Positions 9,071 through 20,368 are shown, numbered from the stretch's first letter. The stretch is DNA of 21,128 nt from Spongospora subterranea (GCA_900404475.1 OUQQ01000343.1:4448-25575), one strand, 5' to 3'. Made by a program: numbers and translations. The notes: generated by a model from the letters alone, not told the origin.

Positions 9071-11879
9071 ATGGATATCAAACCCTCCGAATCACGGTCA
9101 GAATCAATTTTTATTACTTTGTTTGACGAACTCACTCGACTCGTGAACAGCTGCTGGGTTCGCTTTATCCGCTAACGGACCTGGATCAGAAAGACACGAT
9201 TTGGACAACCGAAATCTTGCTGAACTCGAGAAGTCGGACTGTGGTCAGACAGGGTTGAGGTTCCTGGTTTGATCTCGTCTACAGAGGATGGCAGTCTGAG
9301 TTGCACAGATGATGGCCCGCCGGCGAATAACAGGCAGGAGAAAGGTCGTCGGCACATAGCATTTGTTTCTGCCTTAAGGTCACCTTCAGCTGCTTGCAAG
9401 AGAAGGAATGGGCCTTAAATAGGATAGTGTCGGGTCACATTGTAAAGCTCTAATCGATTTTGTAGACGGCTCAAATAACAAAACTTGGTATTGGAATTGC
9501 TCAGCTCGCCATATCATCCGCTGGCCGGCTTCGTGATCATAGGAACGGTTGTAAACAGCGTCTTCCCGGCCTTGGACAGTTTGATTACGGTCATTTTTGA
9601 TCTCGGGGCACCAACAAACGTCAGGCATCCTTAATATCACAGATAGTGGCGTCCTCTCCGTTTTCAACTCCTTCCTCATCGTTTGAGACGTCGACCATCA
9701 AATCTACGCCCCTCTCGTCGCCGACTCTTGATACGTTTTCAACGGACGTCAACATTTCGACTATTGGTCGCGTGATGAGATGCAACGTCTGCATGCCATG
9801 TTTGCTCGTGCGGTTTACCAGTCCGCGACACCTTCTTCGCTTTTCGAGAACGAGCACTGGTTTCAAGAGTTTGCGAGGGTCGTTGTTATTACCATCTCGC
9901 GAAAATCTCTCTAGACAACTCATGATCGACGAGTACCGGATCGTGGTGGAAGACACACTGCCCTCGGATCTACAGTCTGCATCATCCTCGACGTCGCCCT
10001 GATTGCCGATCAAGCCAGCTCGTAATCGAAGGAGGATTCTCTTGGAGCTATTAAAGCCAGCCAAAAGAAACTCTTGTTGACTGCCAACAGCCGGTCCACC
10101 TTACGAAAAAAGCACGGCGACAAAGAAGTCAAGAACTTGGACAAAAGTCCATGCACGAACGTATCAGTCGTCGGTGCCCTTCAACATCACTTGCTGCATC
10201 ACAAAATTGATGGAGCGTCTGTCGGTTTACTTTGTACGACTACCTCCTCCGCCCGATACCACAATATCCCTGCAACCTCACTGTTTCCTGTAGTAAAGAC
10301 ATGTTTGCCTGAAGCGGCGGAAACACGACCCATGCTAGTGAAATCGTGGTCAACCCTCCGTATTCGTGAAGTACTAGAATAGCCTTCAGGCCAGTATCGA
10401 TCGCGCATGTGTTGATACCTTTGAATTCTTGATAAGTGAAGCTCCAAAGAATTCCAAATGTTTCGGCATCCATGTTGGAGGCGCGATTCCTGGCTGCGAG
10501 TTCCGGCGACCACTATTGACAAACGGTGTCGTCCTGGACGCAGCTCAGAGAATATATCGAAGTGGAATCCCCAGCAAGATCATGGAATAATCCAATTCCA
10601 CCTGGTTCACGTATCTGTAAGAGTGGTCCAGACACTCAGCGATGGACAGCGTAGCTTTCGAAAAACACTGGATTGAATGTGGACGACCACTCCTACAGAT
10701 ACGCGAAACAGGTCGAATTGCAATATTGCATGGCGTCGCAGGGGATGCCACGCTCGGATTGTGCCGAGGAAGACAAATGATGGTCGCCCTCCTGATACAA
10801 CTGATCAACGGGGACGAACCGTGTCGTGCGAATAAAGAGTCATGTCCTTGAGTGGGCGTTGATTGCCCGCCTCAGGTGTTATGAAGCAGAAACCCATTTG
10901 CGCAAAGGTCCTAGCATTTCAAGCAGATATCGTATAGCTCCTGCCCGACTCGCTGTCCAACACCGATTCAAAGCTCTGGGCAGAATACAATTAACAGCAT
11001 TTTTAAAAAAAACAAACAGGATTTGATCCAGTGCATTGTGCATAACCAGAATCCCTTCCTCACAATATCAGTATATCGGAAAGGTCCAGTGGAAAACTTC
11101 TTTCGGAACGCAGTTACCACAACAGTTTGTTGCTCCAGCCATGGAAACTGGAAATCATCTTTGCAAGCGCTGGAGAAGTATCGAGGGCAGCTATAGGATT
11201 CTTCTAGCGATCGTCGTCAATGATGGGCCATTGAAATCCAGAACGAAAGTTTTGAAGAAGCTTTCTCAAAGGAGAGCTTGAACATTGAAAGGTTCATTTT
11301 CATGTCATTTATCGCATTTCTTAGTTAGTTGCCGCTCGGTCGCTGAGGTCGGAATGGTGAGAAAACAAAAGGAGCGAGAGGAAAGGTTGAAACTACAGAG
11401 ATTAGAGACGTGTCTTTTCAAAAGCGAATACAAGGGACAACATCACAACTTTTTACATCGATAGCGTTGTCATTAGCATTGGGTTCAATTCCTACTAACA
11501 GATTCGATTTCATTTATCAGCGCACCGATGTTATTGAAGAGATGGATCGACTGCCAAATATTCTCCGGTGGTCTTTTCTGAATTTCAGTGGGCTCTGGGA
11601 TTGGAGATTATCGCAAAACCCCAAATAGGTATATATAAGATGCAAATTCGGTTTTTGGAACTGCCAATTTTTTGCTTTCAGACAGCAATTAAATGACGAG
11701 CAATGAACAGCTCATGAGCACTTTGCGGTTCCCAAATATCAATCGAACGAAAAATACCGAGCTCATAATGTCGTACAAGTTGTCATTGATCGCCATCAGT
11801 GTACCACAATTGACTCGGATTTGGGCGACCACATTCTCCTAAGGTAGTGCTGACCCGGTATCGCCAGTGGGACCAAGGT
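9071..11879. other. Long gene-poor region with decayed frames, probably retroelement debris
   Basis: About 2.8 kb without a gene I can assign. Frames of 60-147 codons occur on both strands (minus 9679-9386, minus 10064-9621, plus 10074-10382, minus 10522-10199, plus 10642-10851, plus 11036-11281). They overlap, lack introns with clear consensus and show no domain I can name. The first few hundred bases probably continue the Copia fragment. The rest may be the body of another degraded element. No tRNA, rRNA or tandem array was seen. Confidence 0.4.
11630..11639 (+). promoter_or_regulatory. Possible TATA element upstream of the Fuzzy-like gene
   Basis: The run TATATATAAG lies about 240 bp upstream of the ATG at 11880, on the same strand. 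It is the best TATA-like string in that flank. Without a transcription start site this is only suggestive, since such strings occur by chance. Confidence 0.22.
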
Positions 11880-13618
11880 ATGCCGGCCATATTGGAGAAC
11901 TTCTTCGTTTTCCATCGGTCAGGCAAATGTCTCTTATCAGCCAATTGTAAGTTTTGAAGTACATCAGGTTGTTTCCGCAATCGCTCGTCTTTCCATTGAA
12001 GTCGTCATATGGTCGCATTTCAATCATTTTGAAATCGACATTGTTCGATACTCACAGCCCCATTCGCCCCAGATTCCGAGCGGCAATTGACGCCGGATTT
12101 CGTCCAAGGCTTGAAGTCGTCGTCGACCACCCTGTTCTCGTTCATGAATCGTCGCGATCCTGGCCAGGGTGGATCGAAGCGCCACGAAGATATCGGTGGA
12201 GGATTGGCGTTGGGACCATCGACCCAAGACGACCGCCAGTCGAGGGACTCGGAAAGCGACGACGCCATGTCCGAACTCATCATCTCCGATATGCATTTCT
12301 TTTTCCTGGAACTCGGCGTCTACATGCTGATCGCCCAAGGAGCTAGGAACACTCCTCCATCGGTCAGTTCATCGATTTTGATTGCGGAATGCACCTCAAA
12401 TGTCCACGTGTCGCTAGGTTCTATCCGATGCAATTTCCGCCGTCAGACAGACGATGAAATTTTATATCGGGACGTTCGACAATGTTTCGCAGGATCCCGG
12501 TATATTCGAGGGCGTGGCTGACATCATCCGGGACGTTCTCGGACGTCAAACCAATCTGATATCGTTCGTAAATGGCGTTCCGTGTGTACCGCTGACGCCA
12601 CGTGCGTTTGCGACATTGGATCGGTAGTTCTCGTTTCAGAAACGGTTTCACCATTTCAATGATGATTTCGCATTAAGTTTTGCTGACTCTGAGATGTGAG
12701 AAACACTTTCTGAGAAATGTGTCAGATTGTTATCGAGTCTTGAGGATAACCACAACGTCTATGGGTCAGTCATGTTAATCGGCCAATCGGTGCTGCATCG
12801 TCGACTGGAAGTGCGCCCGTCCAAGATGCTGTTACAACACGTACTGTCCCATCAGCAGTCGACTCAATGTTACGCTCTGTCGTGCCCCTTATTCCCCATT
12901 GCAGATTATGGCGCGACCAATGCGGTCGTGCGCGGTCAGGTCAATTCCGGTATTTGTGGATAATCGTGCACAGAGCATGGTAACGAATCGCGCCGGTAAC
13001 CGTTGGCTGTTGGTAACGAAATTACCGATATGTGTGGGCAGGTCCTTGTCCAGATCAACAGTATGACTCTGTGCGTGTTCATCCATATCACGGCTGCATT
13101 TAGTGAGCTGGCGCCATACCTGGAGCACCTGGAAGTGAATCTAGAGGACGATGTGTATCAACTACCAAAGGAGGAGCCTCCAATACTCTTGAGAGATTTT
13201 ACTGGTGAATTACAGGATTTTACAGAATACTTTGCGGGATTAGTCAAGTGATGGTTTAGGATTGGATACATTGGCCTTTTTGTATTACGATGCCAAATCT
13301 GGGAAGGTAGTGGCGCCATCATTTCGCATTGACGGCGGCCGGAACGAGGTGGTATCTCAAGCATTTCGTTGGTTTTTCGCTAATGCAAAGTAAGAACGGT
13401 GACATCACCGTACGCTGAACATAACGATGATGAAAAGGACCATGGTCGGGAGGAATAGTATCTCACAGCTAACCCTGACAGGAGACGAGTATATCTATCA
13501 TCATGTGGTGAAGGGCAGCGTCCATTTATCGGTATTGTACAGCACGGTTGTCGAATCAGGCATCGCTATCCTGACTCAGGAGATATACGACAACGTGCGC
13601 CGAACGCTGCACGAATGA
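11880..13618 (+). CDS. Tri-longin protein of the MON1/Fuzzy/HPS1 superfamily, most like Fuzzy (CPLANE)
   Basis: Eight exons: 11880-11946, 12058-12362, 12418-12623, 12726-12840, 12905-12979, 13042-13204, 13260-13389, 13438-13618. All introns are GT-AG (48-111 nt), phases agree throughout, and the model yields 413 residues. No in-frame ATG lies upstream in exon 1. The product starts NFFVFHRSGKCLLSAN and has SELIISDMHFFFLELGVYML, then NLISFVNGVPCVPLT, then YGSVMLIGQSVLHRR. Next comes IPVFV...MVLVQINSMTLCVFIHI, then TLAFLYYDAKSGKVVAPSF and a last longin-like strand set. This three-longin pattern is shared by MON1, Fuzzy and HPS1. The length (human Fuzzy is about 418) and the order of segments fit Fuzzy best, while VVAPS recalls HPS1. 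The MON1 signatures I would expect (SRYGDE, YDLRRL) are absent. Fuzzy acts with Inturned in the CPLANE complex that builds cilia; MON1 acts with CCZ1 as a Rab7 exchange factor. Residues about 55-100 are a low-complexity insert. The last intron could end later (at 13458). Confidence 0.68.
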
Positions 13619-13710
13619 CGACGAACGTAGGGATCAGACAATATAATAGATGCATTTATTTTGGAATTGGCGATAGTTAGGATATCAGATTAATATACAA
13701 GGAAAACAGG

Positions 13711-15247
13711 CTACTCATCACTCAAATTTTCGTCTTTTGGAAGGACGCGTCGTCCACGCTTGCGCAGGGGCCGACTGATTATTGGAGAATCAGTAGTACA
13801 TGTCGATGGTGCTTTCACAAACTTGGCCGCGACAAGGGGCCTGTTGATTTGTTCAGTAAGGCCAGCAATTACGCGCTCCTGGTCGGCGCATTTCGCCTTA
13901 TACTGATCGCGGTCTACCTTGACCTGCTCAAGTTCTTCTCGCACTTGCGCCAAGCCAATTTCCGATGGCGATTGACGTAACTTCGCGGAAGTTAGACGCT
14001 GGACGTACAGCTCATGTGCGGCAAGGTCATCCCAATCGTAGATCCAATCATATTCGTACCCTTGTTTCCGAAACAAAGAATCGAAAAGACTTTTGAGAAA
14101 AAAATAATCTGGTTTTTCTGAGAATGCTAGTTTTGAGCAATATTTGAGATACGTGGCGAACTCATCTAGACTAAACATCAGCAGCGAAACCAAAAGTGGC
14201 AAAAAATTGATAGGTACGTGGCGAATCTTTACAGAGTTCATCAATAGGGGTTTCCAGCTTCTTCTTCCCAATTTTGTCGTATTTTTCTTGTTTCGTTGCT
14301 GCTTTAAGGCCCTGCCATGGAAGCGTTCCCCGACTAAAATACATGAGCATATATCCCAGTGATTCCAGATCGTCCCTTCTCCCCTATGTAGCCACAACAA
14401 ATTATCATGGCAATCGACATGTTGGAAAGCAGTTACCTGCTCAGACCCGTTGTGAGTATTAATGCTAGCATATCGAGGCGTGCCAGTTAACTTCTTGTTG
14501 GAACGATAGGGAATATGTCGTTTGCTCTTTACGTCCCTGTACTTCTTACAAAGCCCCATGTCCACCATGTAAATAACGTGCGAGTCTATGGGTTTTGACC
14601 CTGAAAGACATAATCAAGACCCTATTTCCAGCAAATTCGTTGAATCCTACCAATCAGAAAGTTATCCGGTTTGATGTCTCTATGTAAGAACAGGTTTCCG
14701 TGAAGATACTCAATCCTATCAATCTATACCACAACAGAGTCGCTAAATCGATTTCGCATCGGTTGACGATTTCCGCAAATACAAGTTGAATGGCCAACAT
14801 CAGAATCGTTTTCATGGAGAAGTTCCTCTGGAGCAGACGGCGTGAGGTCGCACTGATGGAGAACACTTGGAAATTGTGATGACCGTACCGAGCAGATGTT
14901 GAAAAGGCCTTCGAGACTTTGGCCCAACAAATCCATGATCATAACGTTGTGCGATGATGTGATTCCATAGAAATGCACTTTTGGAACGCCCATTCCTTTT
15001 TTGATGGTCTTGTAAACTTTATATTCATAGAACAATTGAGAATTTTTGGCGTTTAGCGGCTCCTGATGAGATTTTGGTGTTCCAGTGAGGTCCATCACAG
15101 CACTCAACTCACCAATTTGGCGGCAAACTTTTCCCCCGTTTGGACATTTACGGCGAGAAAGATCTCTCCAAATGAGCCGGAGCCGATTTTAGCGCCCAGG
15201 CGGCACCCGCCGACGATGACGCCACCGTCGCCTGGCTCGGTAGCCAT
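13711..15247 (-). CDS. CK1: Casein kinase 1 family Ser/Thr protein kinase, 7 exons
   Basis: Exons (minus): 15247-15113, 15062-14889, 14827-14783, 14723-14651, 14600-14437, 14383-14218, 14165-13711. Introns are 50-61 nt, all GT-AG with matching phases; the product is 403 residues. Motifs in order: G-loop [10 protein letters not shown] (21-30), FAAK Lys44, [36 protein letters not shown] (Asp134), DMG (156-158, DFG in most CK1), and the CK1 signature [20 protein letters not shown] in place of the APE motif. These are followed by [32 protein letters not shown] and [11 protein letters not shown]. The C-terminal tail (from ~290) holds a predicted coiled coil ([18 protein letters not shown]) and ends in a basic patch, RKRGRR, possibly a nuclear signal. 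CK1 enzymes phosphorylate primed or acidic sites in Wnt, clock, DNA repair and trafficking pathways. This gene converges on the Fuzzy-like gene with 92 bp between stop codons. The family assignment is firm; the isoform is not. Confidence 0.97.
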
Positions 15248-15954
15248 GGTGAATCAGCGTCGGTCGATTGACCCCTGGGAAACAGGTTGCCGCCCGAAAT
15301 ACAGGCGCGATCGCTGTGGATCTGGTTGTCAGAAAAAAGGGAACGGAGGCCCAGCAAAAAAAAACCACTTGGGATGTCCACAAGAAACGCACACACGAGT
15401 CCGAGGGTCAACGCTGCCCAGTCCCCCATATGTTCATGCAATATTCATCTCTGGACTGCCGCTCAGACGCGTGCGGCTGACGATCGCACAGTAGAGGGGC
15501 AACTGTACTAAATGTGCGCGCTTTTTTAACCTCTCTGTGACTCTGTCACACCCTGCTGATGAGCTGGATTTCACCGTCGATTCACATAGAAGACGTTCAA
15601 GCGACGAATGTGTGTTTACTACGACGTTTCTGTAAATTACATCGTTTCGCGCGTTTGCGTTAATCTGCCATCGCTATAAGCGCGGTTTGGCTTCAGTCAC
15701 TGCATAGCACTTCCGTTTTTTGTTCCGTCTGACGATATCAGGACCCCGAACACCATAAGCTTCAGGCCTCCTTTCAAGTGTTGTCTATGAAATCATAAAA
15801 ATCGCTACGTTGCCAATGATTTGCCTGTCGCTTCTCTGTGAATTTTCCATTCAGCTCGGCTAGCAAAAAATCACGAGCCATTCTCCACGGTTCCTCTGAT
15901 ACTGAACCCTGCAAATTCTTCATTGAAGATAGCACAATTCAGTTGAAAATTCTC
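15248..15954. other. Divergent intergenic region upstream of CK1
   Basis: Roughly 700 bp separates the CK1 ATG (minus) from a possible plus-strand frame. Plus-strand frames at 15066-15511 are shadows of CK1 exon 1 or run without domains. The region presumably carries the CK1 promoter. I see no clear TATA element, RNA gene or repeat. Confidence 0.4.
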
Positions 15955-16152
15955 ATGAACCATTTACTCTCAGCCAGGCAGAATCTCTACCCATACCGCT
16001 GTCACCCCCAAATCATATCTCTGATATTCGGTGTCACCGTTCTACTCATCTTGCGACGACTCGTTGAGACACAGACCACCATTTTGAACTTCGAGGCTCG
16101 ATGGCAGAAACATTTCGCCGAATGCACGACCTACACGCTTGATCGCTCGTGA
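15955..16152 (+). CDS. Possible small membrane-anchored protein or first exon
   Basis: An ATG at 15955 opens a 65-codon frame ending at a TGA at 16150-16152. After a short polar N-terminus, residues about 19-35 (PQIISLIFGVTVLLILRR) form a hydrophobic segment followed by arginines, as in single-pass type II membrane proteins. The frame also extends upstream without another ATG. It may be the first exon of a longer gene: a GTGATA donor lies just before the stop, and a second 112-codon open frame starts after a TTAG at 16351. I recognise no family. Plausible but unproven. Confidence 0.3.
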   Translation: MNHLLSARQNLYPYRCHPQIISLIFGVTVLLILRRLVETQTTILNFEARWQKHFAECTTYTLDRS

Positions 16153-16589
16153 TAATCACCTTCGCCGGCAGTCGAAAACGTCAATATACCAACGAGTAGA
16201 GTTGCCTTGTCCTTTTAACCTGATAGGCGGTGGCGAACCGGCAGAATTTAAAACCACAGCCAGCTCTGGAGAGACAGCTGTGCAGCCACTCGGGTGTCTC
16301 TACATCGTCTTCTCGTCGTCGTTCATTTCACAACGAAAACGAGCGGGTTAGGGCGACCCGGCCGATGAAAATCCGAGGATCAATAGGTCTTATCGTCACC
16401 TTCCAGTTTGGCAACGTACGTTTCGGGGAACGACCGCCATCGCCGTTCATAACCCATTCACCTCGACTTGCGTCCCCGCTATCCTGTCGCCATTCCATGA
16501 TGAAGTCCTTTTCACAAAAAACCAGTCCGGCGATTCCTTATTGATCACACCAACATTAGACAACCACAAAAGGGGGATTTGGTTTTGCT
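16153..16589. other. Spacer downstream of the CapA-like gene with open frames
   Basis: Two plus-strand frames (16230-16544 and an ATG-less one at 16352-16690) cross this stretch. The second runs antisense into the last CapA exon. Neither shows a known motif. The region should also hold the 3' UTR of the minus-strand CapA-like gene. Confidence 0.35.
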
Positions 16590-19024
16590 TTATGGATAAA
16601 CGAGAATTTTATCTCCGTCAATCCATCTATCTGTGCGAAGTCGCAATGCGGCGCGGTGGCCACCGGCGTCCAGAAACGACATGTGGTTGACGAACTTGTG
16701 GAATCCCTGGATGGAGTTGTAGAGCGGGCACATGGCGCGCAGCTCGGGGCTGTGAATATACGACGACGTCGTTAGTCTTCTGACCCGCAGCCGGTCCATG
16801 AACATGGGGATCATGCCCAGGCTGAACAGGTTCCCGTCGCTGGTCAGGTCGACCACGAACAGCGAGCCGAACGGCGAGAACAGCTCGTCGCCGGGGTTCT
16901 CGAACCCCTCGTAGTCGTTGACCAGGTCGCCCGCCCCGTATATGATCAGCCGATCGTGGTGCAGTTCAAGACCGCGAACATGGTGCGACGAATGACCGTA
17001 AATCAGATCAACATTCAGCTCCTGAAAGCGAAAAGAAATCAACGAAATTCGGAACGACGGAAATTCACTTTGTTGAAAAACCAAAATCACATTGATGGGC
17101 GATTTCGTTGAGAACAACAAAGAGCGAGCGAATACCGACATCGATAAGGCGACGTGCCAAATACCGGCGAAATTCCTGACCATCGTTGGGCGAATGGCGA
17201 TATGCCCAATTGGGTCCCCAATGAATGGACAGAATGCGAATCCCCTTCGAACCCGGCGCGCGATCAACGCCAGACGGGGTCCTGTTTTTCCCTGGCAAAT
17301 CCGAGTCGTACTGCCGGAACACGTAGCTCAGCACCTCGAACGCCTCGTCAGCGGCCGCGATCGACGTCAGACCCGGCAGCCAAAACAGCCCGGGGACGGT
17401 TCCTCCTGCCGACCACGACCGAGGAGTTCCAGAACTAAACTCACAACGTAATTTCAAATCATTGCGAACCACCACGACCGAACGGCAAAAAACGCTCGAG
17501 AGCGCGATGACGAAACAACAGCTCATTCAATGGAGTAGAACCGAATACGACATGAACAAGACACGAAAATGGATTTTAGCAAAAGTGGTCGAAGTGCTGA
17601 GCCTGGTCGGCAACCGCAAAACATCGGAAAGCACAATTACCAGGCGGTGGCGGCGGCGAATATCTGGATCGGTGTGCCGCGTATTTCGGTCTGGAAGGGG
17701 CGCGCCGCGTCATCCCAGTCGATCCCGGCGCCAATCATGTTGAATCCGCCGCGTAGTAATGGGATCGTCTCGTTGACAAACGCCGTCTTCCCGAAATCCA
17801 GCGCCTGTTCAGAACAAGATCAGGACCGTTCAGGATGGACAAACCCAAAACTTCAAAACGACATTCAAAGAAGAGCAGTTCAAATCTATATTGATTGTTT
17901 ACGTTCAATCATGAACAAAACGCTGTTGAACGTTGAAAACACTACAACAATCCCTGGAATTCGGTTCTGACATGGTTATTGGCGAATGAGATGACATAAG
18001 GAATTCGTTCCGATCCTCCATGGCGTTCCTCATCATAGGCGCGCATTAGCTCGGGCAAATTCGCACTGTGCAGATGGTAATTGATCCCCTTGGACTTCGG
18101 CACGTCGTCATTATCGATCGTTTCCGTGACGGCCGTTTCCAGGTTGAACAGGCGCAGATCGGGCGGCGGATCGAACCGAAGCCCGAGGTAATCCCCCCAG
18201 AGATACCGCCCGTGGCGGTTGCGTCGCTGGATTTCGGGCAGAGGCACGTCGCGTAACGGGCCCTCACTCTTGTGTAGCGCCATGAGCATGTACTGACGGG
18301 CGGGCAACGTGTCGGTGATGACGTCCTCGTCGGGCGTTTGGTGCCAGGCCGTCAGCTGGACCCCGCGACCCAGCATGTTGTCGCCGCCCGTGATCAACAG
18401 CCGAACATTGCCAGGCTGGACCGCCTCCATCGCGGCCGCGAATCGCCGGTTCCTGAATGAATTTCGGGCAACGAATGCCGTGACCATCTCAGCCACTGAT
18501 TCAAGATCGTGTTGCTCCAACTCGGCTAACGCGTTTTCCTTCGTGTTTGGAGTCCAGACAATCCCACTGAGTATCTGTTTTTGTGATAATCCGGAGACAT
18601 ATCGATGGTTCTGTGGTCTCAGCAACCTAGTTTGTTTGATCTCCCTGATAGGGCAAAGCTGCAATTTTTGGTAATTCCGATAACTTCCAATAAAGCCGGT
18701 CGACTCGTTCGTTCCATTCGTTTGCTCTAGTCCCCCGGCCACCAACCCGTCCCGTCCGTTCTCCCGCACCGCCTATTACCAGACACCAAACTCACCAACC
18801 GGGTCGTTCGCCTCACGCAAGGTGTTGATTCTGTCGGCATACCCATCATGCTTCCGGATCGCTGTCCCATCCGCAACGCTCGACTTTTTATACGAAACAA
18901 GCTTTTTGTGCAACTGCTGGTAAGATCGCGTGGCAGCCGCCATCTGTTGACATTGTTTCTGGTACACGCCTCTGTTCATAAGATGCCCGCTTGATGGCGC
19001 CGCAGCAAGATCAGATACGCTCAT
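16590..19024 (-). CDS. CapA/PgsA-like (PGA_cap) metallophosphatase-fold protein, 5 exons
   Basis: Exons (minus): 19024-18796, 18726-17972, 17804-17641, 17434-17140, 17021-16590; 624 residues. Phases agree and all introns are GT-AG (69-206 nt). The C-terminal two-thirds shows the PGA_cap motifs in order: GGDNMLGRGVQL (metal-binding GDxMLGR), YLWGDYLG, LRLFNLETAVT, PKSKGINYHLH, ISFANNHALDFGK (NNH), SGTPRSWSAGGTVPGLFWLP, LSIHWGPNW and IYGHSSHHVRGLEL (GHxxHH), followed by LIIYGAGDLVNDYEGF. In bacteria the family takes part in poly-gamma-glutamate capsule assembly; eukaryotic members, known from fungi, have no settled role. The first ~170 residues, including exon 1, are unlike the family and have no signal peptide. 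The join of exon 1 to exon 2 is the weakest splice and could belong to another transcript. Introns show it is a resident nuclear gene, possibly of old bacterial origin. Confidence 0.93.
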
Positions 19025-19340
19025 GATGGTGACGGGCGGAGGAGGGGACTAAAGTGAACCAATGGAGCAAACGGGTCGACCGGTTTTATTGGAGGTTAAA
19101 CTGGATTGCAGAAATATTCCAAGGAATATCCCTGACAAATGCAGGGCCCTTCGACGCGATCTTCACCGCATAAGAAGAGGACGACCAGCGCGGCGGCTTG
19201 ATGAGCCGAATGACGAAACCAGGTCGTGCGGATGAATATTTACAAAGCGATCATACACAGATAGTGCATACGCAAATGGCATGATTTGTTGGAGGATATC
19301 GCCTCAATGGGATGAGTCATCCAATGAACCAATTGTTGGG
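19025..19340. other. CapA-like 5' flank merging into retroelement debris
   Basis: The first part is the upstream region of the minus-strand CapA-like gene. Toward 19300 the sequence becomes related, in inverted orientation, to a stretch around 20590-20640 (shared ATGACTCATCC block). It therefore belongs to the Copia-derived mosaic. No gene seen. Confidence 0.4.
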
Positions 19341-19354
19341 CGTGTGGCGTTTTT

Positions 19355-19576
19355 GTCGTTCGCGACTTGGTAAATAAACTCACTGGTCCTGAATGTCACC
19401 GGCGAAATCAGAGTCTGCGTATTCGACAAGAGACCATGTTCCGCGCGTGTAGCGATTTCCCTTGCTCGGAGTGCCGGGCATGATCCGCTTCACCGCATTC
19501 ACGAGTTCTGAACGAGGATGTCTAAGCAGCCATACCAATGGCATATGCTAAATCCGGTATTGTCGCCTGCATTAGG
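19355..19576 (-). pseudogene. Copia RNase H fragment, inverted copy
   Basis: On the minus strand the frame leaving the RT fragment reads TIPDLAYAIGMAA and stops. The DNA beyond keeps the Copia RNase H leader (equivalent of NAVKRI... and DFAGDI) but with frameshifts and stops. It matches the plus-strand copy at 20650-20880 in reverse orientation over about 220 bp with scattered differences. After the shared CAAGTCGCGA it diverges into unrelated DNA, so the domain is truncated. Confidence 0.7.
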
Positions 19577-20134
19577 TACATAACTGAGCCGATTGTTTGT
19601 GGATAGTCAAATATCTCTGCAGGACCAGAACTTTGCTCCAGAACAACTCCCATTGCTGATGGCGACCGTGTTGGCTTGCAGTTCGTCATCCCGTAGCGAT
19701 CGAGAACGCTCCGCGCATATGCCTCTTGCGACAGAGTAATAGATCGTGAGTTTTGACGCTGGTCCACCTTGATCTCAAGTACGTATGACCATTATCCTCC
19801 GGGTTTCATGCTGTAGCGCTTACATAGCGTAAACGCCAACATGGCGACCGTTGAGATCGCGAGTACCAAGTCGTCCACGTAGAGTGACACGATCAGTATA
19901 TCTTGGGTGGATCGGCTAATGTATACGCATGGGTCGCTCGTAGCGTTCTGAAAAAGCCATTTTAAGGTCATATATTGTCTTATTGAGCCGGCAGACCATT
20001 CTCCTTCCGTTTACACCAGCTTTTTTTTCGAAACCGACGGGTTGCTGCAGGTGCAGCTCCTCCTCCAGATCTCCGTACAAAACCTGAGAAGTTGGTCGCA
20101 GTTCCGATTGCTTGAGATCGTGGTCGGCCATCAA
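19541..20134 (-). pseudogene. Copia-type reverse transcriptase fragment
   Basis: Minus-strand frames, shifted relative to each other, give LYGDLEEELHLQQPVGFE and MVCRLNKTIYDLK, then LFQNATSDPCVYISRSTQ, then DILIVSLYVDDLVLAIST with the catalytic YVDD box. After a stop comes ITLSQEAYARSVLDRYGM and IFDYPQTIGSVMYLMQATIP. These are consecutive blocks of Ty1/Copia reverse transcriptase and the RT-RNase H linker. A deletion removes the piece after IYDLK (normally QAxRxW), causing a frameshift, and a TAA lies downstream of YVDD. The copy cannot encode an active enzyme. Confidence 0.88.
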
Positions 20135-20186
20135 CTACGGGTCTTCTGATAAACGAGATATCGAAAAGCTGGTATAACCGAAGGAG

Positions 20187-20366
20187 AATGGTCTGCAGGC
20201 TCAAGAAGGCAATATATGGCCTTAAACAGGCTGGGAGAACGTGGTGGCGTCATACACGTTCTTGAAGAGCTGCGGTTTTCAGAATCCTACGAGCGACCAA
20301 CGCGTATACAATGTTTGACCTTGTTTGACTATCCACAGGCAATCGGCTCAATTATGTACCTAATGT
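20187..20366 (+). pseudogene. Copia reverse transcriptase fragment on the opposite strand
   Basis: The plus strand reads MVCRLKKAIYGLKQAGRTWW, then after a frameshift FLKSCGFQNPTSDQRVYN, then FDYPQAIGSIMYLM. This is the same RT segment as the minus-strand fragment next to it, but it keeps the QAGRTWW block the other lost. It lacks everything between VYN and FDYPQ, including the YVDD box. The two copies thus derive from related elements that were deleted differently and sit head to head. The frame is broken at about 20366 by a segment carrying an inverted repeat. Confidence 0.82.
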
Positions 20367-20368
20367 GG

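Noticed and set aside
12024..12338. Minus-strand frames opposite the Fuzzy-like exon 2
   Set aside because: They look tidy but do not connect to other exons, whereas the plus-strand frame splices in phase to seven further exons with family-like motifs.
12624..12627. TAG after FATLDR as the end of a short gene
   Set aside because: The stop lies in a GTAGTT donor; splicing to 12726 continues the longin fold in frame.
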